Assembly (NCBI RefSeq): GCF_000721605.1
Contig: NZ_JOIZ01000021.1
Location: 124,001 to 188,000 of the forward strand
Reading direction: 5' to 3'
DNA length: 64,000 nucleotides
DNA from: Streptomyces sp. NRRL S-37
Lineage (GTDB): Bacteria > Actinomycetota > Actinomycetes > Streptomycetales > Streptomycetaceae
The notes under the pieces were generated by a model. That model ran no database searches. It saw only the letters and a list, made by a program, of their open reading frames with translations, and was not told the DNA's origin. Below, in pieces: positions 46,888 to 55,140 of the stretch. The position numbers were made by a program, and so were the translations under genes. Numbering within the stretch: position 1 is the stretch's first letter; the number at the start of each line of letters is the position of its first letter.

Positions 46888-48822
46888 CACCCGCACCCAC
46901 TGCGCCTTGCTGGGCACACCCTCCCCGTCGTTGACGAACAGCATGTACCACCCCGACTGGACCAGGTTCTTGTTCTCGGGCACCGAAACGGTGATCTTGT
47001 CGCCGTCCGCCTTGAAGTCCAGTGCGATGGACCGCTGGTCCACGTCCGTGACGTGCGTGGACGCGCTCGGCCGGATCAGCCGCACGCTCTTGACCGACGC
47101 CGCGTCCGCGGAGGTGAACGTGCCGGACTCACCGCGCTCGATGGTCTTCGGCCCGCCCGACAGATCGGGCTGCTCGTTCTCCCCGTACAGGTACGGCGGC
47201 GTGTAGATCTCGATGCGCTGCTCGAACTTGCCCGGCTTGGTGTTGGCCTTGTCGGCGTAGAGCGAGTCGGAGCCGAAGACCATCACGCGGCCGTCGGGCA
47301 GCAGGATCGAGCCCGAGTGGTAGTTGCGGCCCACCAGCGGGTCGGCGACCTGCCGGAACGTGTTCTTCTCCGTGTCGTAGATCCGCGCCTCGAGGATGTT
47401 GGAGTCGCCGCGGCCCCGGTAGTCCTCCGAGCCGCCGGTGACCAGCACCTCGTCGTTCGGCAGGACCGACGCCTGCGGATAGCGGGTGCCCTTGTCCAGT
47501 GACGGCCCGTCGACGAACTTCGGCTTGTCGGCCTTGAGGTCGACGATGCGGGTCTTCTCGCTGGAGAGCTGGGACTCGCCGACCCCGCCGCCGCCGATCA
47601 CCATGTACTTCTCGTCCTGCGCGGGCGGCAGCAGCACCGTGCCGGACGTCTCCATCATGTTCGGGTCGCTCAGCCCGGGGATCTTCTCGAACTTGTTGGT
47701 CTCCACGTCCCAGACGCCCGGGTCGCGGCCCACGTCGTCCGGTCCGTAGCCGGCGTTCGAGCCCGAGTAGAAGACCTTGCCGTTCTGCATCAGGAACAGT
47801 GCCGGGTAGGTCGGGAACTGGCGGACCTTGTCGGTGTAGGTCCACTCCTTGGTCTCGGGGTCGTAGATCTCGTTCTTGCCCGGGACGAGCTGGCCGATGT
47901 CGTCGAGGCCGGAGACGCTGAGGATCTTCCCGTCGCTCAGGGTGGTGAGCGTCGGGTACCAGCGGGCCTCCTTCATCGGGTCGACCTTGATGTACTTCTC
48001 GGCGACCGGGTCGAACTCGAAGGCGTCCCGGATCCCCTGGAAGTCCTTCTTGTCCAGGGCGAGTTTCTCGGCGATGCCGTACGTGTTGCGCGCGTCGGCG
48101 CCGGTCAGGCCCTGCACCTTGTAGTTGTCCTGGGTGCCGGTCTCGTACTTGGCGCCTTCCTTCTGCGCCTCGACGTAGATGCGGCCGACACCCGGGGTGT
48201 TGCCCAGGAACGCGCCGGTGGCCGGGTCGAACTTCTTCTCGGCGCGCGGGACGAGCACCGGGTCCTTGGAGACGAAGGTCTTGCCGTTCTCCTTGCCGGT
48301 GAACTTCGTGCCGGCGGGCAGGGTGATCGGCTTGTCCGGGTTCTCGTTGTGGACGAGCATCAGGCCGCCGGCCTTCTTCACGTCACCCTTGAGCTTCTCG
48401 TACCGCTTGGTGCCGCCCGCGATCAGCAGGTTGCCGTTGGCGAGCTGGGTGTGGCCGGTGCAGAACAGGTCGGTGGGCGTCGGCACCTTCTTGATGGTCC
48501 CCTTGACGGGGTCCCAGATCCGGGTGTCGTACTGCTTCGCGTCGAAGTTGTCCTGGTTGTTGCCCGAACCGGCGACGAGCAGCACCTTGCCGGTGCGCAG
48601 CAGCGCCGCGTGGATGGTGTTCTGCCGGTACTCCTCGGGGAACTCGACGATCTCCCACTTGCCGTTCGCGGCCTTGTACTCGGGCTGGTCGATCTTGTAC
48701 TGGTGGTATTTCTCGGTGCTGAAGCGGTACAGCCACGGCCCGTTCATTCCGGCCAGCGCCAGCACCACCGCCGTGCCTATCGCGAGTCGACGGGCCCGAC
48801 GGCGGCCTGCACGGTCCTTCAT
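46882..48822 (-). CDS. glxA: GlxA, mononuclear copper radical oxidase
   Basis: The 646-residue enzyme is the tip-glycan copper radical oxidase. It has an N-terminal membrane anchor (RLAIGTAVVLALAGMNGPW), a kelch propeller and a C-terminal DUF1929-type domain. Cys121 (DLFCTGH) and Tyr289 within ARWYPTL can form the Cys-Tyr cofactor, with Trp288 beside it; GRNYHSGSILLPDGR supplies Tyr and His copper ligands and STHVTDVDQR the last His. It oxidises primary alcohols of the CslA glycan and makes H2O2. Its start overlaps the cslA stop (ATGA), so the two are coupled. Confidence 0.96.
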   Translation of the reverse strand: MKDRAGRRRARRLAIGTAVVLALAGMNGPWLYRFSTEKYHQYKIDQPEYKAANGKWEIVEFPEEYRQNTIHAALLRTGKVLLVAGSGNNQDNFDAKQYDTRIWDPVKGTIKKVPTPTDLFCTGHTQLANGNLLIAGGTKRYEKLKGDVKKAGGLMLVHNENPDKPITLPAGTKFTGKENGKTFVSKDPVLVPRAEKKFDPATGAFLGNTPGVGRIYVEAQKEGAKYETGTQDNYKVQGLTGADARNTYGIAEKLALDKKDFQGIRDAFEFDPVAEKYIKVDPMKEARWYPTLTTLSDGKILSVSGLDDIGQLVPGKNEIYDPETKEWTYTDKVRQFPTYPALFLMQNGKVFYSGSNAGYGPDDVGRDPGVWDVETNKFEKIPGLSDPNMMETSGTVLLPPAQDEKYMVIGGGGVGESQLSSEKTRIVDLKADKPKFVDGPSLDKGTRYPQASVLPNDEVLVTGGSEDYRGRGDSNILEARIYDTEKNTFRQVADPLVGRNYHSGSILLPDGRVMVFGSDSLYADKANTKPGKFEQRIEIYTPPYLYGENEQPDLSGGPKTIERGESGTFTSADAASVKSVRLIRPSASTHVTDVDQRSIALDFKADGDKITVSVPENKNLVQSGWYMLFVNDGEGVPSKAQWVRVP

Positions 48823-50822
48823 TCCTTACGTCCCCCAAGTCCACCAAGGGCGATCTGCATGGTCTGGTCGTTCTCGGGGGCCGCGCCCCCGGTGCCCGCG
48901 GCGGGCCCGCCGTGCGAGGCGGCCCACTGGGGCCGGTCCTGCGGGGCGTGCTGCTGCTGGGGCATGTGCGGCGGCGGGGGCGCCTGTCCGGCGTCCCGCT
49001 GCCCGCCCCCGGCGTGGGCGCCGGGCTTCTTCCGGTCCTGCCGCATGCCGTGCCGCCAGGCGAACATCGGCGCGGCGGTGATCAGCAGGGCGAAGGTCGC
49101 CCAGATCACCATCGCCGGGTGCGAGTGCCCGTAGACGAAGCCCGCGGCGATGGAACCGGCGAAGATCAGGATGAAGTACCAGTGGTACCGGAAGGTTCCG
49201 AACCAGGTGTCCGGGCTGGCCGAGTCACCCTTGGGGGTGACCACGAACTTGCTCTTCTTGCGCAGGACGGAGTCGATCAGCGCCTTCGCGTACAGCGGTG
49301 CCGACAGCGCGGACATCACCATGCCGGCCACACCGCCGGAGCCCTCCGGCTCGTGCGGCGAGACGTTGTGCCGGCGGTTCCAGACGTACAGGCCGATCTG
49401 CAGGGCGGAGGCGTTGCCGTAGAGCATCAGCCAGACCACCGGGTCGATGTTCACACCCGAGGCACCCAGGCCCAGGAACAGCGCACAGCTGATCGCCGCC
49501 AGGATCCAGTTCAGGGCCGACATCGGGTAGAAGATGATCATCATCGTGTAGTTGAAGAGCTTGCTCGGCGGGAGCGAGTAGAAGCCCTTCCAGTACTGCC
49601 CGATGATCGTCTCGTACGTACCGCGCGACCAGCGCATCTGCTGGGTGAAGAAGTCGGTCCAGGCGTTGGGGCCCTCACCGACCGCGAGCACGTCCGGGGT
49701 GTAGACCGAGCGCCACTTCCGGCCCGTCGCCGGGTTCTTGTGGCGGTGCATCTCGAAGCCGGTCGCCATGTCCTCGGTGATCGAGTCGTACAGACCGCCG
49801 ATCTGCTTGAGCGCCTTGATGCGCACGGCGTTGGAGGTGCCCACGAACATCGGCGAGCCGTAGCGGTTGCCGGCGCGCTGGATCAGCGCGTGGAAGAGGA
49901 ACTGCTGGGACTCGGCGGCCTTGGTGACGAAGTTGTCGTAATTGCCGTACACCTGGGGGCCGATGACGAAGCCGACGTCCGGGTCGCGGAAGAAGCCGAG
50001 CATCCGCTCCAGGTAGTTCGGCAGCGGCACGTGGTCGGTGTCGACCGAGGCGAAGTAGTCGTAGTCGTCGCCGTGCGCGTCCAGCCAGGCGTTGTAGTTG
50101 CCGTGCTTGGTCTTCGCGCGGTGTGCGCCCTTGGGCTGGTTCCACTTCGCGACACCCTTGCGGGAGAAGTGGTGCACGCCCAGGCGCGCGCAGACCTCCT
50201 TCACCTCCGGGTCGTCACCCTCGTCGAGCAGCCAGACGTGCATCAAACCCCGGTGACGGATCTTCACCGCCGCCTCCAGGGTCTTCGTCACCATCTCCAG
50301 CGGCTCCTTGCCGGGCACGAAGGAGGTGAGGAAGGCGACCCGGGTGCCGCTCTCGGGCACCACCGGGATCGGGTCGCGGGCGACCAGCGTGGCGTGCGCG
50401 TTCGACAGCACGTTCATGCAGCGGAAGAACTCGATCAGACCGATCGAGACGAGCATGACGACGTCGAGGGCGGGCAGCCACTCGAACTCCACGTAGTCCC
50501 GCTCGGTCCAGTGCGAGGGCTGGAGCAGCCAGAACAGCAGCACCAGCGACAGCACCGGGGCGGCGGCCAGCATCAGCGCGATCCGGATGCGGTGCGGCTC
50601 CTGCGAGATCAGCGAGCGGTACTGCACCTTGTACGGTCTGTTCGGATCGGGCTGGGTGAGGGGGCCCGAGAGCCGGCTGTAGTGCTCGTAGTCGTATCTC
50701 GGCAGCGTCTTCTTGATCCGGCGGAACGCGCCCGTGTTCCAGTTCCGGTGGCCGGGCACCCTGAGCTGGGTGGTCTGGGACGGGTCGTCGTCCCTCTGGG
50801 CGCCGGTCGGCGTCGACGTCAT
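48819..50822 (-). CDS. cslA: CslA, cellulose synthase-like glycosyltransferase (GT2)
   Basis: The 667-residue membrane enzyme polymerises a beta-glucan at hyphal tips. It has two TM segments (about 85-130), a cytoplasmic GT2 domain with FLTSFVPGKEPLEMV, ASVDTDHVPLPNYL (DxD), SITEDMATGFEMH (TED) and QQMRWSRGTYE (QxxRW), then four or more TM segments, and a Pro/Gln-rich tail. Known partners are GlxA (coupled, 4-nt overlap), CslZ and the LPMO encoded nearby. GGGGGGA before the ATG at 50822 sets the start. Confidence 0.96.
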   Translation of the reverse strand: MTSTPTGAQRDDDPSQTTQLRVPGHRNWNTGAFRRIKKTLPRYDYEHYSRLSGPLTQPDPNRPYKVQYRSLISQEPHRIRIALMLAAAPVLSLVLLFWLLQPSHWTERDYVEFEWLPALDVVMLVSIGLIEFFRCMNVLSNAHATLVARDPIPVVPESGTRVAFLTSFVPGKEPLEMVTKTLEAAVKIRHRGLMHVWLLDEGDDPEVKEVCARLGVHHFSRKGVAKWNQPKGAHRAKTKHGNYNAWLDAHGDDYDYFASVDTDHVPLPNYLERMLGFFRDPDVGFVIGPQVYGNYDNFVTKAAESQQFLFHALIQRAGNRYGSPMFVGTSNAVRIKALKQIGGLYDSITEDMATGFEMHRHKNPATGRKWRSVYTPDVLAVGEGPNAWTDFFTQQMRWSRGTYETIIGQYWKGFYSLPPSKLFNYTMMIIFYPMSALNWILAAISCALFLGLGASGVNIDPVVWLMLYGNASALQIGLYVWNRRHNVSPHEPEGSGGVAGMVMSALSAPLYAKALIDSVLRKKSKFVVTPKGDSASPDTWFGTFRYHWYFILIFAGSIAAGFVYGHSHPAMVIWATFALLITAAPMFAWRHGMRQDRKKPGAHAGGGQRDAGQAPPPPHMPQQQHAPQDRPQWAASHGGPAAGTGGAAPENDQTMQIALGGLGGRKE

Positions 50823-51248
50823 GAGTCATCCCCCCAACACACGGCGGTCGCCGCGTGCCTCGTCGCTTCCTTACGTGCGGTCCGGTCCCCCTCGACCGTC
50901 ACAGACGTACCAATGGCAGACCGCTGTCACCACGTCAGCACACCTTATAGACACGGCACAGCGCTGTTCCGGTTGCATGATGCCCCCCTCGGCACCGCTT
51001 CATGAAAGCGGGACTCCTCGTCCCGCATCACCAGCAACCGGTTTCTTGCCCCCCAATCACCGCGAACCCGCGGTAACTTGAAGAACCCAGGGTCTACGGT
51101 GCCCATCATGATCGCAAGATGCGAAACACGGTGTTCACCGGTCATACGGGATCATTGTGAACGGTGAGGGAGCGCCGTGGGGCCGATGGTGCATACGTGC
51201 GCCGAGTGAGTTGCGTTCAACGGCCGCGAGGGTATATCCGGCCAAAAA
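50823..51248. other. cslA upstream region, no gene seen
   Basis: These 426 nt separate cslA from the tRNA-Lys terminator. They are AT-richer than average (CACCTTATAGACACGG near 50940, GGTATATCCGGCC near 51230) and hold a TTCACCG/CGGTGAA-type imperfect dyad around 51134-51165. They probably contain the cslA promoter and leader. I see no open frame with a ribosome site. Confidence 0.5.
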
Positions 51249-51284
51249 CCGACGGGCCCCTCGTCTGCACGAGGAGCCCGTCGG
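51249..51284 (-). terminator. intrinsic terminator of tRNA-Lys, with T-tract
   Basis: CCGACGGGC...CTCGT (51249-51264) pairs with ACGAG...GCCCGTCGG (51269-51284); an internal CC/GA pair is unmatched. On the minus strand the stem is followed by GGTTTTTGG, a rare T5 run in this genome, so it should terminate the tRNA transcript. Confidence 0.85.
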
Positions 51285-51289
51285 GTCGG

Positions 51290-51363
51290 TGCGCCGCCAG
51301 GGACTCGAACCCCGGACCCGCTGATTAAGAGTCAGCTGCTCTAACCAACTGAGCTAGCGGCGC
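51290..51363 (-). tRNA. tRNA-Lys(CTT), copy 1
   Basis: On the minus strand the 74-nt gene runs GCGCCGCTAGCTCAGTTGG ... with acceptor stem GCGCCGC/GCGGCGC, D-arm, anticodon loop CTCTTAA (anticodon CTT at 51327-51329), and T-arm GGGGTTCGAGTCCC. The CCA end is not encoded. It is identical to the copy at 54971-55044. Confidence 0.97.
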
Positions 51364-51568
51364 GCGCTGACGGCATAACTCTACAGGACCCCGGCGGGTG
51401 CTCCCGACCGCCGTCCGTCCGGCCGCCGTCCGCGGTCCGTCTCCGGCGGGCTCGTCCGGCCGGCCGTACATCATTCGGACCGTCAGCATGCGCGTGCGGA
51501 GGACAGTTGCGAAACTGGCCGTCGTGCACGGACGTGACGAAATCGACCGGAAGTGTGAGGGGAATCGC

Positions 51569-52873
51569 ATGGAGTCTCCGGTATTCGAGGAAATCGATCC
51601 GGCGGACGACTGCGACTGCCCCGGCTGCGCGCACTGGCGGCGCGTTCTGCCGCATTCCCGGACCGGCCGCTTTCCGGGCCATCCGGCGGCGGCGCACCGG
51701 ACCGCTCTTGTCGCGGCCGTCGCGGCGTCGGCCGCTCTCGCCGCGCCCGCGGCCGCCGTCCCCCAGGCCCAGCGGCCCGTCGGTCCGGACGTTCCCGCAG
51801 GTGACGAGCCGGGCACCCGGCAGGGGGCGCGGGGCCCGCTGCACGGTCCCGACGGTCAGGCGGCCCGGCCCGCGAGCCCCGCACACCCCGCGCGGGTGCC
51901 CGCGATCACCCGCGCGGACATCGTCGAGCGGGCCCGGAACTGGGTCACCCGGAAGGTTCCGTACGGGGTGAACTCCTACTCGTCCGACGGTTACCGGCGG
52001 GACTGTTCGGGTTATGTCTCGATGGCCTGGCGGCTTCCCGGGAACGAATGGACCGGCAGTCTCGGGAAATACGCCGAGAGAATCACCAAGGACGAACTCC
52101 GGCCGGGCGACATCCTGCTGTTCCACCATGCGGCCGACCCGTACGGCGGATCACATGTGGTCCTTTTCGGTGGCTGGGTGAACACCACTCGATCCCAGTA
52201 CGTCGCCTATGAACAGACCGCGCCGCACACCCGTCGGAAGATCACCCCGTACGCCTACTGGAACAATTCCGCGCGTTATGTCCCGTACCGCTACAAGGGA
52301 GTGACCGACGGCGCGGCGGGGGCGGGGGCGTCCCTCCCGACGGGCCGGATCCCGTTCCCCGGAGTGGCGTATTTCGGCCCCGGCGCGGAGAACGCGTACG
52401 TCGCCGAGCTCGGCCGGATGCTCGTCGCCCGGGGGGCCGGGCGCTTCTACTCCGCTCCTCCCGGGCCGCGCTGGACGGACGCGGACCGCGGGGCGACCCG
52501 GGCGTTCCAGGAGGCCCAGGGGTGGCGGGGCGCGGCGGCGGACGGGCTGCCGGGGCCGCTGACCTGGGAACTGCTGGTGACCGGCGCGGGCCGGGACGTA
52601 CCAAACGGAGGTTCCGCTTCCGGCTTGCGGGGGGTGCCGGACTACCCGGGCCGGGCGTCGTTCCGGCCGGGCGCGGTCAACGGCCACGTCACGCGGCTCG
52701 GGAGGCAGCTGGTGAGGAAGGGGTTCGGCCGGCACTACACGAAGGGGCCGGGCCCGCGCTGGGGCGAGGCCGACCGGCGCAATGTGGAGGCCTTCCAGCG
52801 GGCCCAGGGCTGGCGGGGCGGAGCGGCGGACGGCTTCCCGGGCCCGGAGACCTGGCGGCGGCTTTTCCTTTGA
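51569..52873 (+). CDS. secreted NlpC/P60-like peptidase with two peptidoglycan-binding repeats
   Basis: The 434-residue protein has a conserved-looking cysteine motif DDCDCPGCAHW (residues 13-23) before a hydrophobic export segment (44-63). The peptidase part has RDCSGYVSMAW with nucleophile Cys146 and GGSHVVLFGGW with His196, as in C40 enzymes. Two repeats of about 70 residues (SLPTGRIPFPGVAYFGPGAENAYVAELGRML..., PDYPGRASFRPGAVNGHVTRLGRQL...), each ending in AFQ/AFQRAQGWRG-ADG-PGP-TW, are PG-binding modules. It may cut wall peptides near the tip apparatus. GAGGGGA precedes the ATG. Confidence 0.88.
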   Translation: MESPVFEEIDPADDCDCPGCAHWRRVLPHSRTGRFPGHPAAAHRTALVAAVAASAALAAPAAAVPQAQRPVGPDVPAGDEPGTRQGARGPLHGPDGQAARPASPAHPARVPAITRADIVERARNWVTRKVPYGVNSYSSDGYRRDCSGYVSMAWRLPGNEWTGSLGKYAERITKDELRPGDILLFHHAADPYGGSHVVLFGGWVNTTRSQYVAYEQTAPHTRRKITPYAYWNNSARYVPYRYKGVTDGAAGAGASLPTGRIPFPGVAYFGPGAENAYVAELGRMLVARGAGRFYSAPPGPRWTDADRGATRAFQEAQGWRGAAADGLPGPLTWELLVTGAGRDVPNGGSASGLRGVPDYPGRASFRPGAVNGHVTRLGRQLVRKGFGRHYTKGPGPRWGEADRRNVEAFQRAQGWRGGAADGFPGPETWRRLFL

Positions 52874-52883
52874 CGACGCCTTG

Positions 52884-52913
52884 TGACGTCCCATGACGTC
52901 CCATGACGTCCCT
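52884..52913. repeat. 10-bp tandem repeat, three copies, upstream of SPFH gene
   Basis: TGACGTCCCA at 52884-52893 and 52894-52903 is followed by TGACGTCCCT at 52904-52913. The array lies in the gap before the likely GTG start of the SPFH gene and offers two spurious ATGs. Confidence 0.85.
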
Positions 52914-52959
52914 GGAAGTGACCGATGTGACGCATCTGGCGCGGAGGCTGGAGGCACGC

Positions 52960-54180
52960 GTGACCACGACGACATCCCCCGTCCCCGAGAACGTTCCCGA
53001 ACGCATCCCCGAACGCGTTGCCGAGCCCGGGGGGCCGGTGGACGGCGGCTCGACAGGCGCCGGTTCGGCGGACGGTGGCCCGGCGGACGGTTCGGCGGCC
53101 GTTCGGCCGGTCCGGCTGATCCATACCGGGTCCACCACCGAGATCCCCGTCCACCTGCTGTTCCGCGACGCCCCCGAGCCGGCGCCGGTGCGGCTGCGTC
53201 CGGCGGTCGTCGCCCGCCGGGCGGACGCGGACGGGAAGGTTCCCCGGAGCCAGGGCGTGGGCCCGGGACGGCGGGTCCGGTCGGCCGTCCCGCGGGTCGA
53301 CCCCGAGCTGGTGGAGCGGCCCGCGCGGGTGCTGCCCGGCCTCGTGGGGGTGCTCGCCGGGGTGTGCGGGGTGGCCGGCTGCGCGGTCACCTCGTGGTGG
53401 GCGGGCGTGCTGCCGCCGCTGGTGACGGAGGCGCTCGGGCCGGCGGCACGCACCGGCGCGGTGGGGCTGGGCCCCGCGCAGTGGGCGGCGTACGCGGGGG
53501 CCGGGGCGCTCGGCCTGTTCGGGTTCGGCGGGCTGGCCCGTGGGCGGACCGGGCGGGCCTGGGTGCTCGACCTGTTCGGCCGCTACCGGGGGACCGTCCG
53601 GCGGACCGGGCTGATGTGGATCAACCCGCTGCTGCTGCGCCGCCGGGTCGACGTACGGCTGCGGCACTGGCGCGGTGAGCCGCTGCGGGCGGCCGACCGC
53701 AGCGGGGTCGCGCTGCGGGTGACCCTCCTGGTGGTGTGGCGGGCGCGGGACACCGCGCGGGCGACGCTGGGCGTCGAGGACCACGAGGCGTATCTGCGCG
53801 CCTGCGTCGAGGCGGCGCTGGTGCGGGTGCCGGTGGCGGCGCCGGGCGCGGGCCAGGGGGCGGTGGAGGCGGCGCAGGACGCGCTGACCCGGCTGGTGGC
53901 GGCGGACACCGCACCGGTGGGGCTGGAGGTGTTCGCGGTGCGGCCGGTCCGGGTGGAGTACGCGCCCGAGGTGGCCGCCGCGATGCACCGCCGCCGGATC
54001 GCCGCGCTGGACGCCCAGCACCGGGCGAGCGTGCTCGGCTCGGTCGTGGACTCGGTGGAGGACACGGTGACCCGGCTGACCATGCGGGGGCTGGTGGAGC
54101 TGGACGACTACGAACGCAAGGTGCTGGTGAAGGACCTGACGGTGGCGTTCTGCGCGGGACGGGGGGAGGCGGGGCCGTGA
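52960..54180 (+). CDS. SPFH/band 7 domain membrane protein
   Basis: The 406-residue protein has a disordered Pro/Gly-rich N-terminus of about 100 residues, two membrane segments (VLPGLVGVLAGVCGVAGCAVTSWWA and WAAYAGAGALGLFGFGGLA), then an SPFH domain: FGRYRGTVRRTGLMWINPLLLRRRVDVRL, GVALRVTLLVVWRARD and VGLEVFAVRPVRVEYAPEVAAAMHRRRIAALDAQHRASVLGSVVDSVEDTV. Such flotillin-like proteins organise membrane patches, and the gene lies in the tip-glycan neighbourhood. GGAGG at 52950-52954 favours the GTG at 52960; an ATG at 52903 inside a repeat is less likely. Confidence 0.88.
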   Translation: MTTTTSPVPENVPERIPERVAEPGGPVDGGSTGAGSADGGPADGSAAVRPVRLIHTGSTTEIPVHLLFRDAPEPAPVRLRPAVVARRADADGKVPRSQGVGPGRRVRSAVPRVDPELVERPARVLPGLVGVLAGVCGVAGCAVTSWWAGVLPPLVTEALGPAARTGAVGLGPAQWAAYAGAGALGLFGFGGLARGRTGRAWVLDLFGRYRGTVRRTGLMWINPLLLRRRVDVRLRHWRGEPLRAADRSGVALRVTLLVVWRARDTARATLGVEDHEAYLRACVEAALVRVPVAAPGAGQGAVEAAQDALTRLVAADTAPVGLEVFAVRPVRVEYAPEVAAAMHRRRIAALDAQHRASVLGSVVDSVEDTVTRLTMRGLVELDDYERKVLVKDLTVAFCAGRGEAGP

Positions 54181-54244
54181 ACGACGGGGGAACAGACCCT
54201 GTGATTGGTATGGACATGCTCAATCCGCGCCCATAACCTCAGAC

Positions 54245-54258
54245 TTGGTCTAGACCTA
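54245..54258. promoter_or_regulatory. DasR-like dre site upstream of the LPMO
   Basis: TTGGTCTAGACCTA matches the palindromic core TGGTCTAGACCA of DasR response elements and of chitinase-promoter repeats. It lies 48 nt before the LPMO start. A degenerate second half (TTGGTATGGACAT) is seen near 54207. Confidence 0.7.
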
Positions 54259-54305
54259 CCTGCACGGCTCACGGAAACTCCCCCACGTTCACCAGGAGCA
54301 GCAGC

Positions 54306-54911
54306 ATGCGCACAAGGACCAAGACGTACGCAGCCGCGGTGGGGCTGGCCACGACCGGAGCACTCCTGCTCTCCTCCGGTGGTGCCAGCGGACACGGCTA
54401 CACCGATCTGCCGGTCAGCCGGCAGAAGCTCTGCCAGAACGGCTCGGTGGCCAACTGCGGATCCATCCAGTGGGAGCCGCAGAGCGTCGAGGGCCCGAAG
54501 GGCTTCCCCGCCTCGGGCCCCGCCGACGGACAGCTCTGTTCCGCCAACAACACGCGGTTCGCCCAGCTCGACAGCCCGAAGACCCCCTCGGGCGGCGCCT
54601 GGCCCACGACCCGGGTGTCCGGCGGCCAGAACTACACCTTCCGGTGGCAGTTCACGGCGATGCACGCCACCACCGACTTCACGTACTACGTCACCAAGCC
54701 GGGCTGGAACCAGAACCACAACCTGTCCCGGTCCGACCTCAACCTCACGCCGTTCCTCACCGTGCCCTACAACGGCCAGCGTCCGCCGCAGACCCTCTCG
54801 CACAGCGGCCGGCTGCCGTCCGGGCTCAGCGGACACCACGTGATCCTCGCGGTGTGGACGGTCGCCGACACGGGCAACGCGTTCTACGCCTGCTCGGACG
54901 TCACGTTCTGA
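54306..54911 (+). CDS. lpmP: AA10 lytic polysaccharide monooxygenase, LpmP-like
   Basis: The 201-residue secreted enzyme has a signal peptide ending in GASG, so that His30 (HGYTDLPVSRQKLC) becomes the N-terminal residue of the copper histidine brace; His120 (FTAMHATTDF) is the second ligand and the Phe of GNAFYACSDVTF the axial one. The mature domain (172 residues, no binding module) is the normal AA10 size. It cleaves chitin- or cellulose-like chains oxidatively and in Streptomyces works with CslA-GlxA-CslZ at the hyphal tip. CAGGAGCAGC lies before the ATG. A dre-like site suggests DasR control. Confidence 0.93.
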   Translation: MRTRTKTYAAAVGLATTGALLLSSGGASGHGYTDLPVSRQKLCQNGSVANCGSIQWEPQSVEGPKGFPASGPADGQLCSANNTRFAQLDSPKTPSGGAWPTTRVSGGQNYTFRWQFTAMHATTDFTYYVTKPGWNQNHNLSRSDLNLTPFLTVPYNGQRPPQTLSHSGRLPSGLSGHHVILAVWTVADTGNAFYACSDVTF

Positions 54912-54935
54912 TCCCCAGGATCCCCGGGCACGCCA

Positions 54936-54965
54936 AAGGGCCTCTCGCTCCCACGAGAGGCCCTT
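54936..54965. terminator. 12-bp perfect bidirectional terminator
   Basis: AAGGGCCTCTCG (54936-54947) pairs with CGAGAGGCCCTT (54954-54965) around a 6-nt loop. It follows the LPMO on the + strand and tRNA-Lys copy 2 on the minus strand, where it ends in TTT. Confidence 0.9.
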
Positions 54966-54970
54966 CTCGG

Positions 54971-55044
54971 TGCGCCGCCAGGGACTCGAACCCCGGACCC
55001 GCTGATTAAGAGTCAGCTGCTCTAACCAACTGAGCTAGCGGCGC
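54971..55044 (-). tRNA. tRNA-Lys(CTT), copy 2
   Basis: It is identical over all 74 nt to the gene at 51290-51363, with anticodon CTT and no encoded CCA. A strong hairpin follows its 3' end. Confidence 0.97.
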
Positions 55045-55140
55045 ATGACTCCCGCCGTCCGCTCTCGCGGTCGGCGACGAGAAAAATACTACCTGGTCCC
55101 CGAGGGTGCTCCGGACCACCACCGCCGCCGCCCGGGCGCG

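Noticed and set aside
51290..55044. Genomic island integrated at tRNA-Lys
   Set aside because: No integrase or partial tRNA repeat is found, and the enclosed genes belong to the core tip-glycan neighbourhood with normal codon use.
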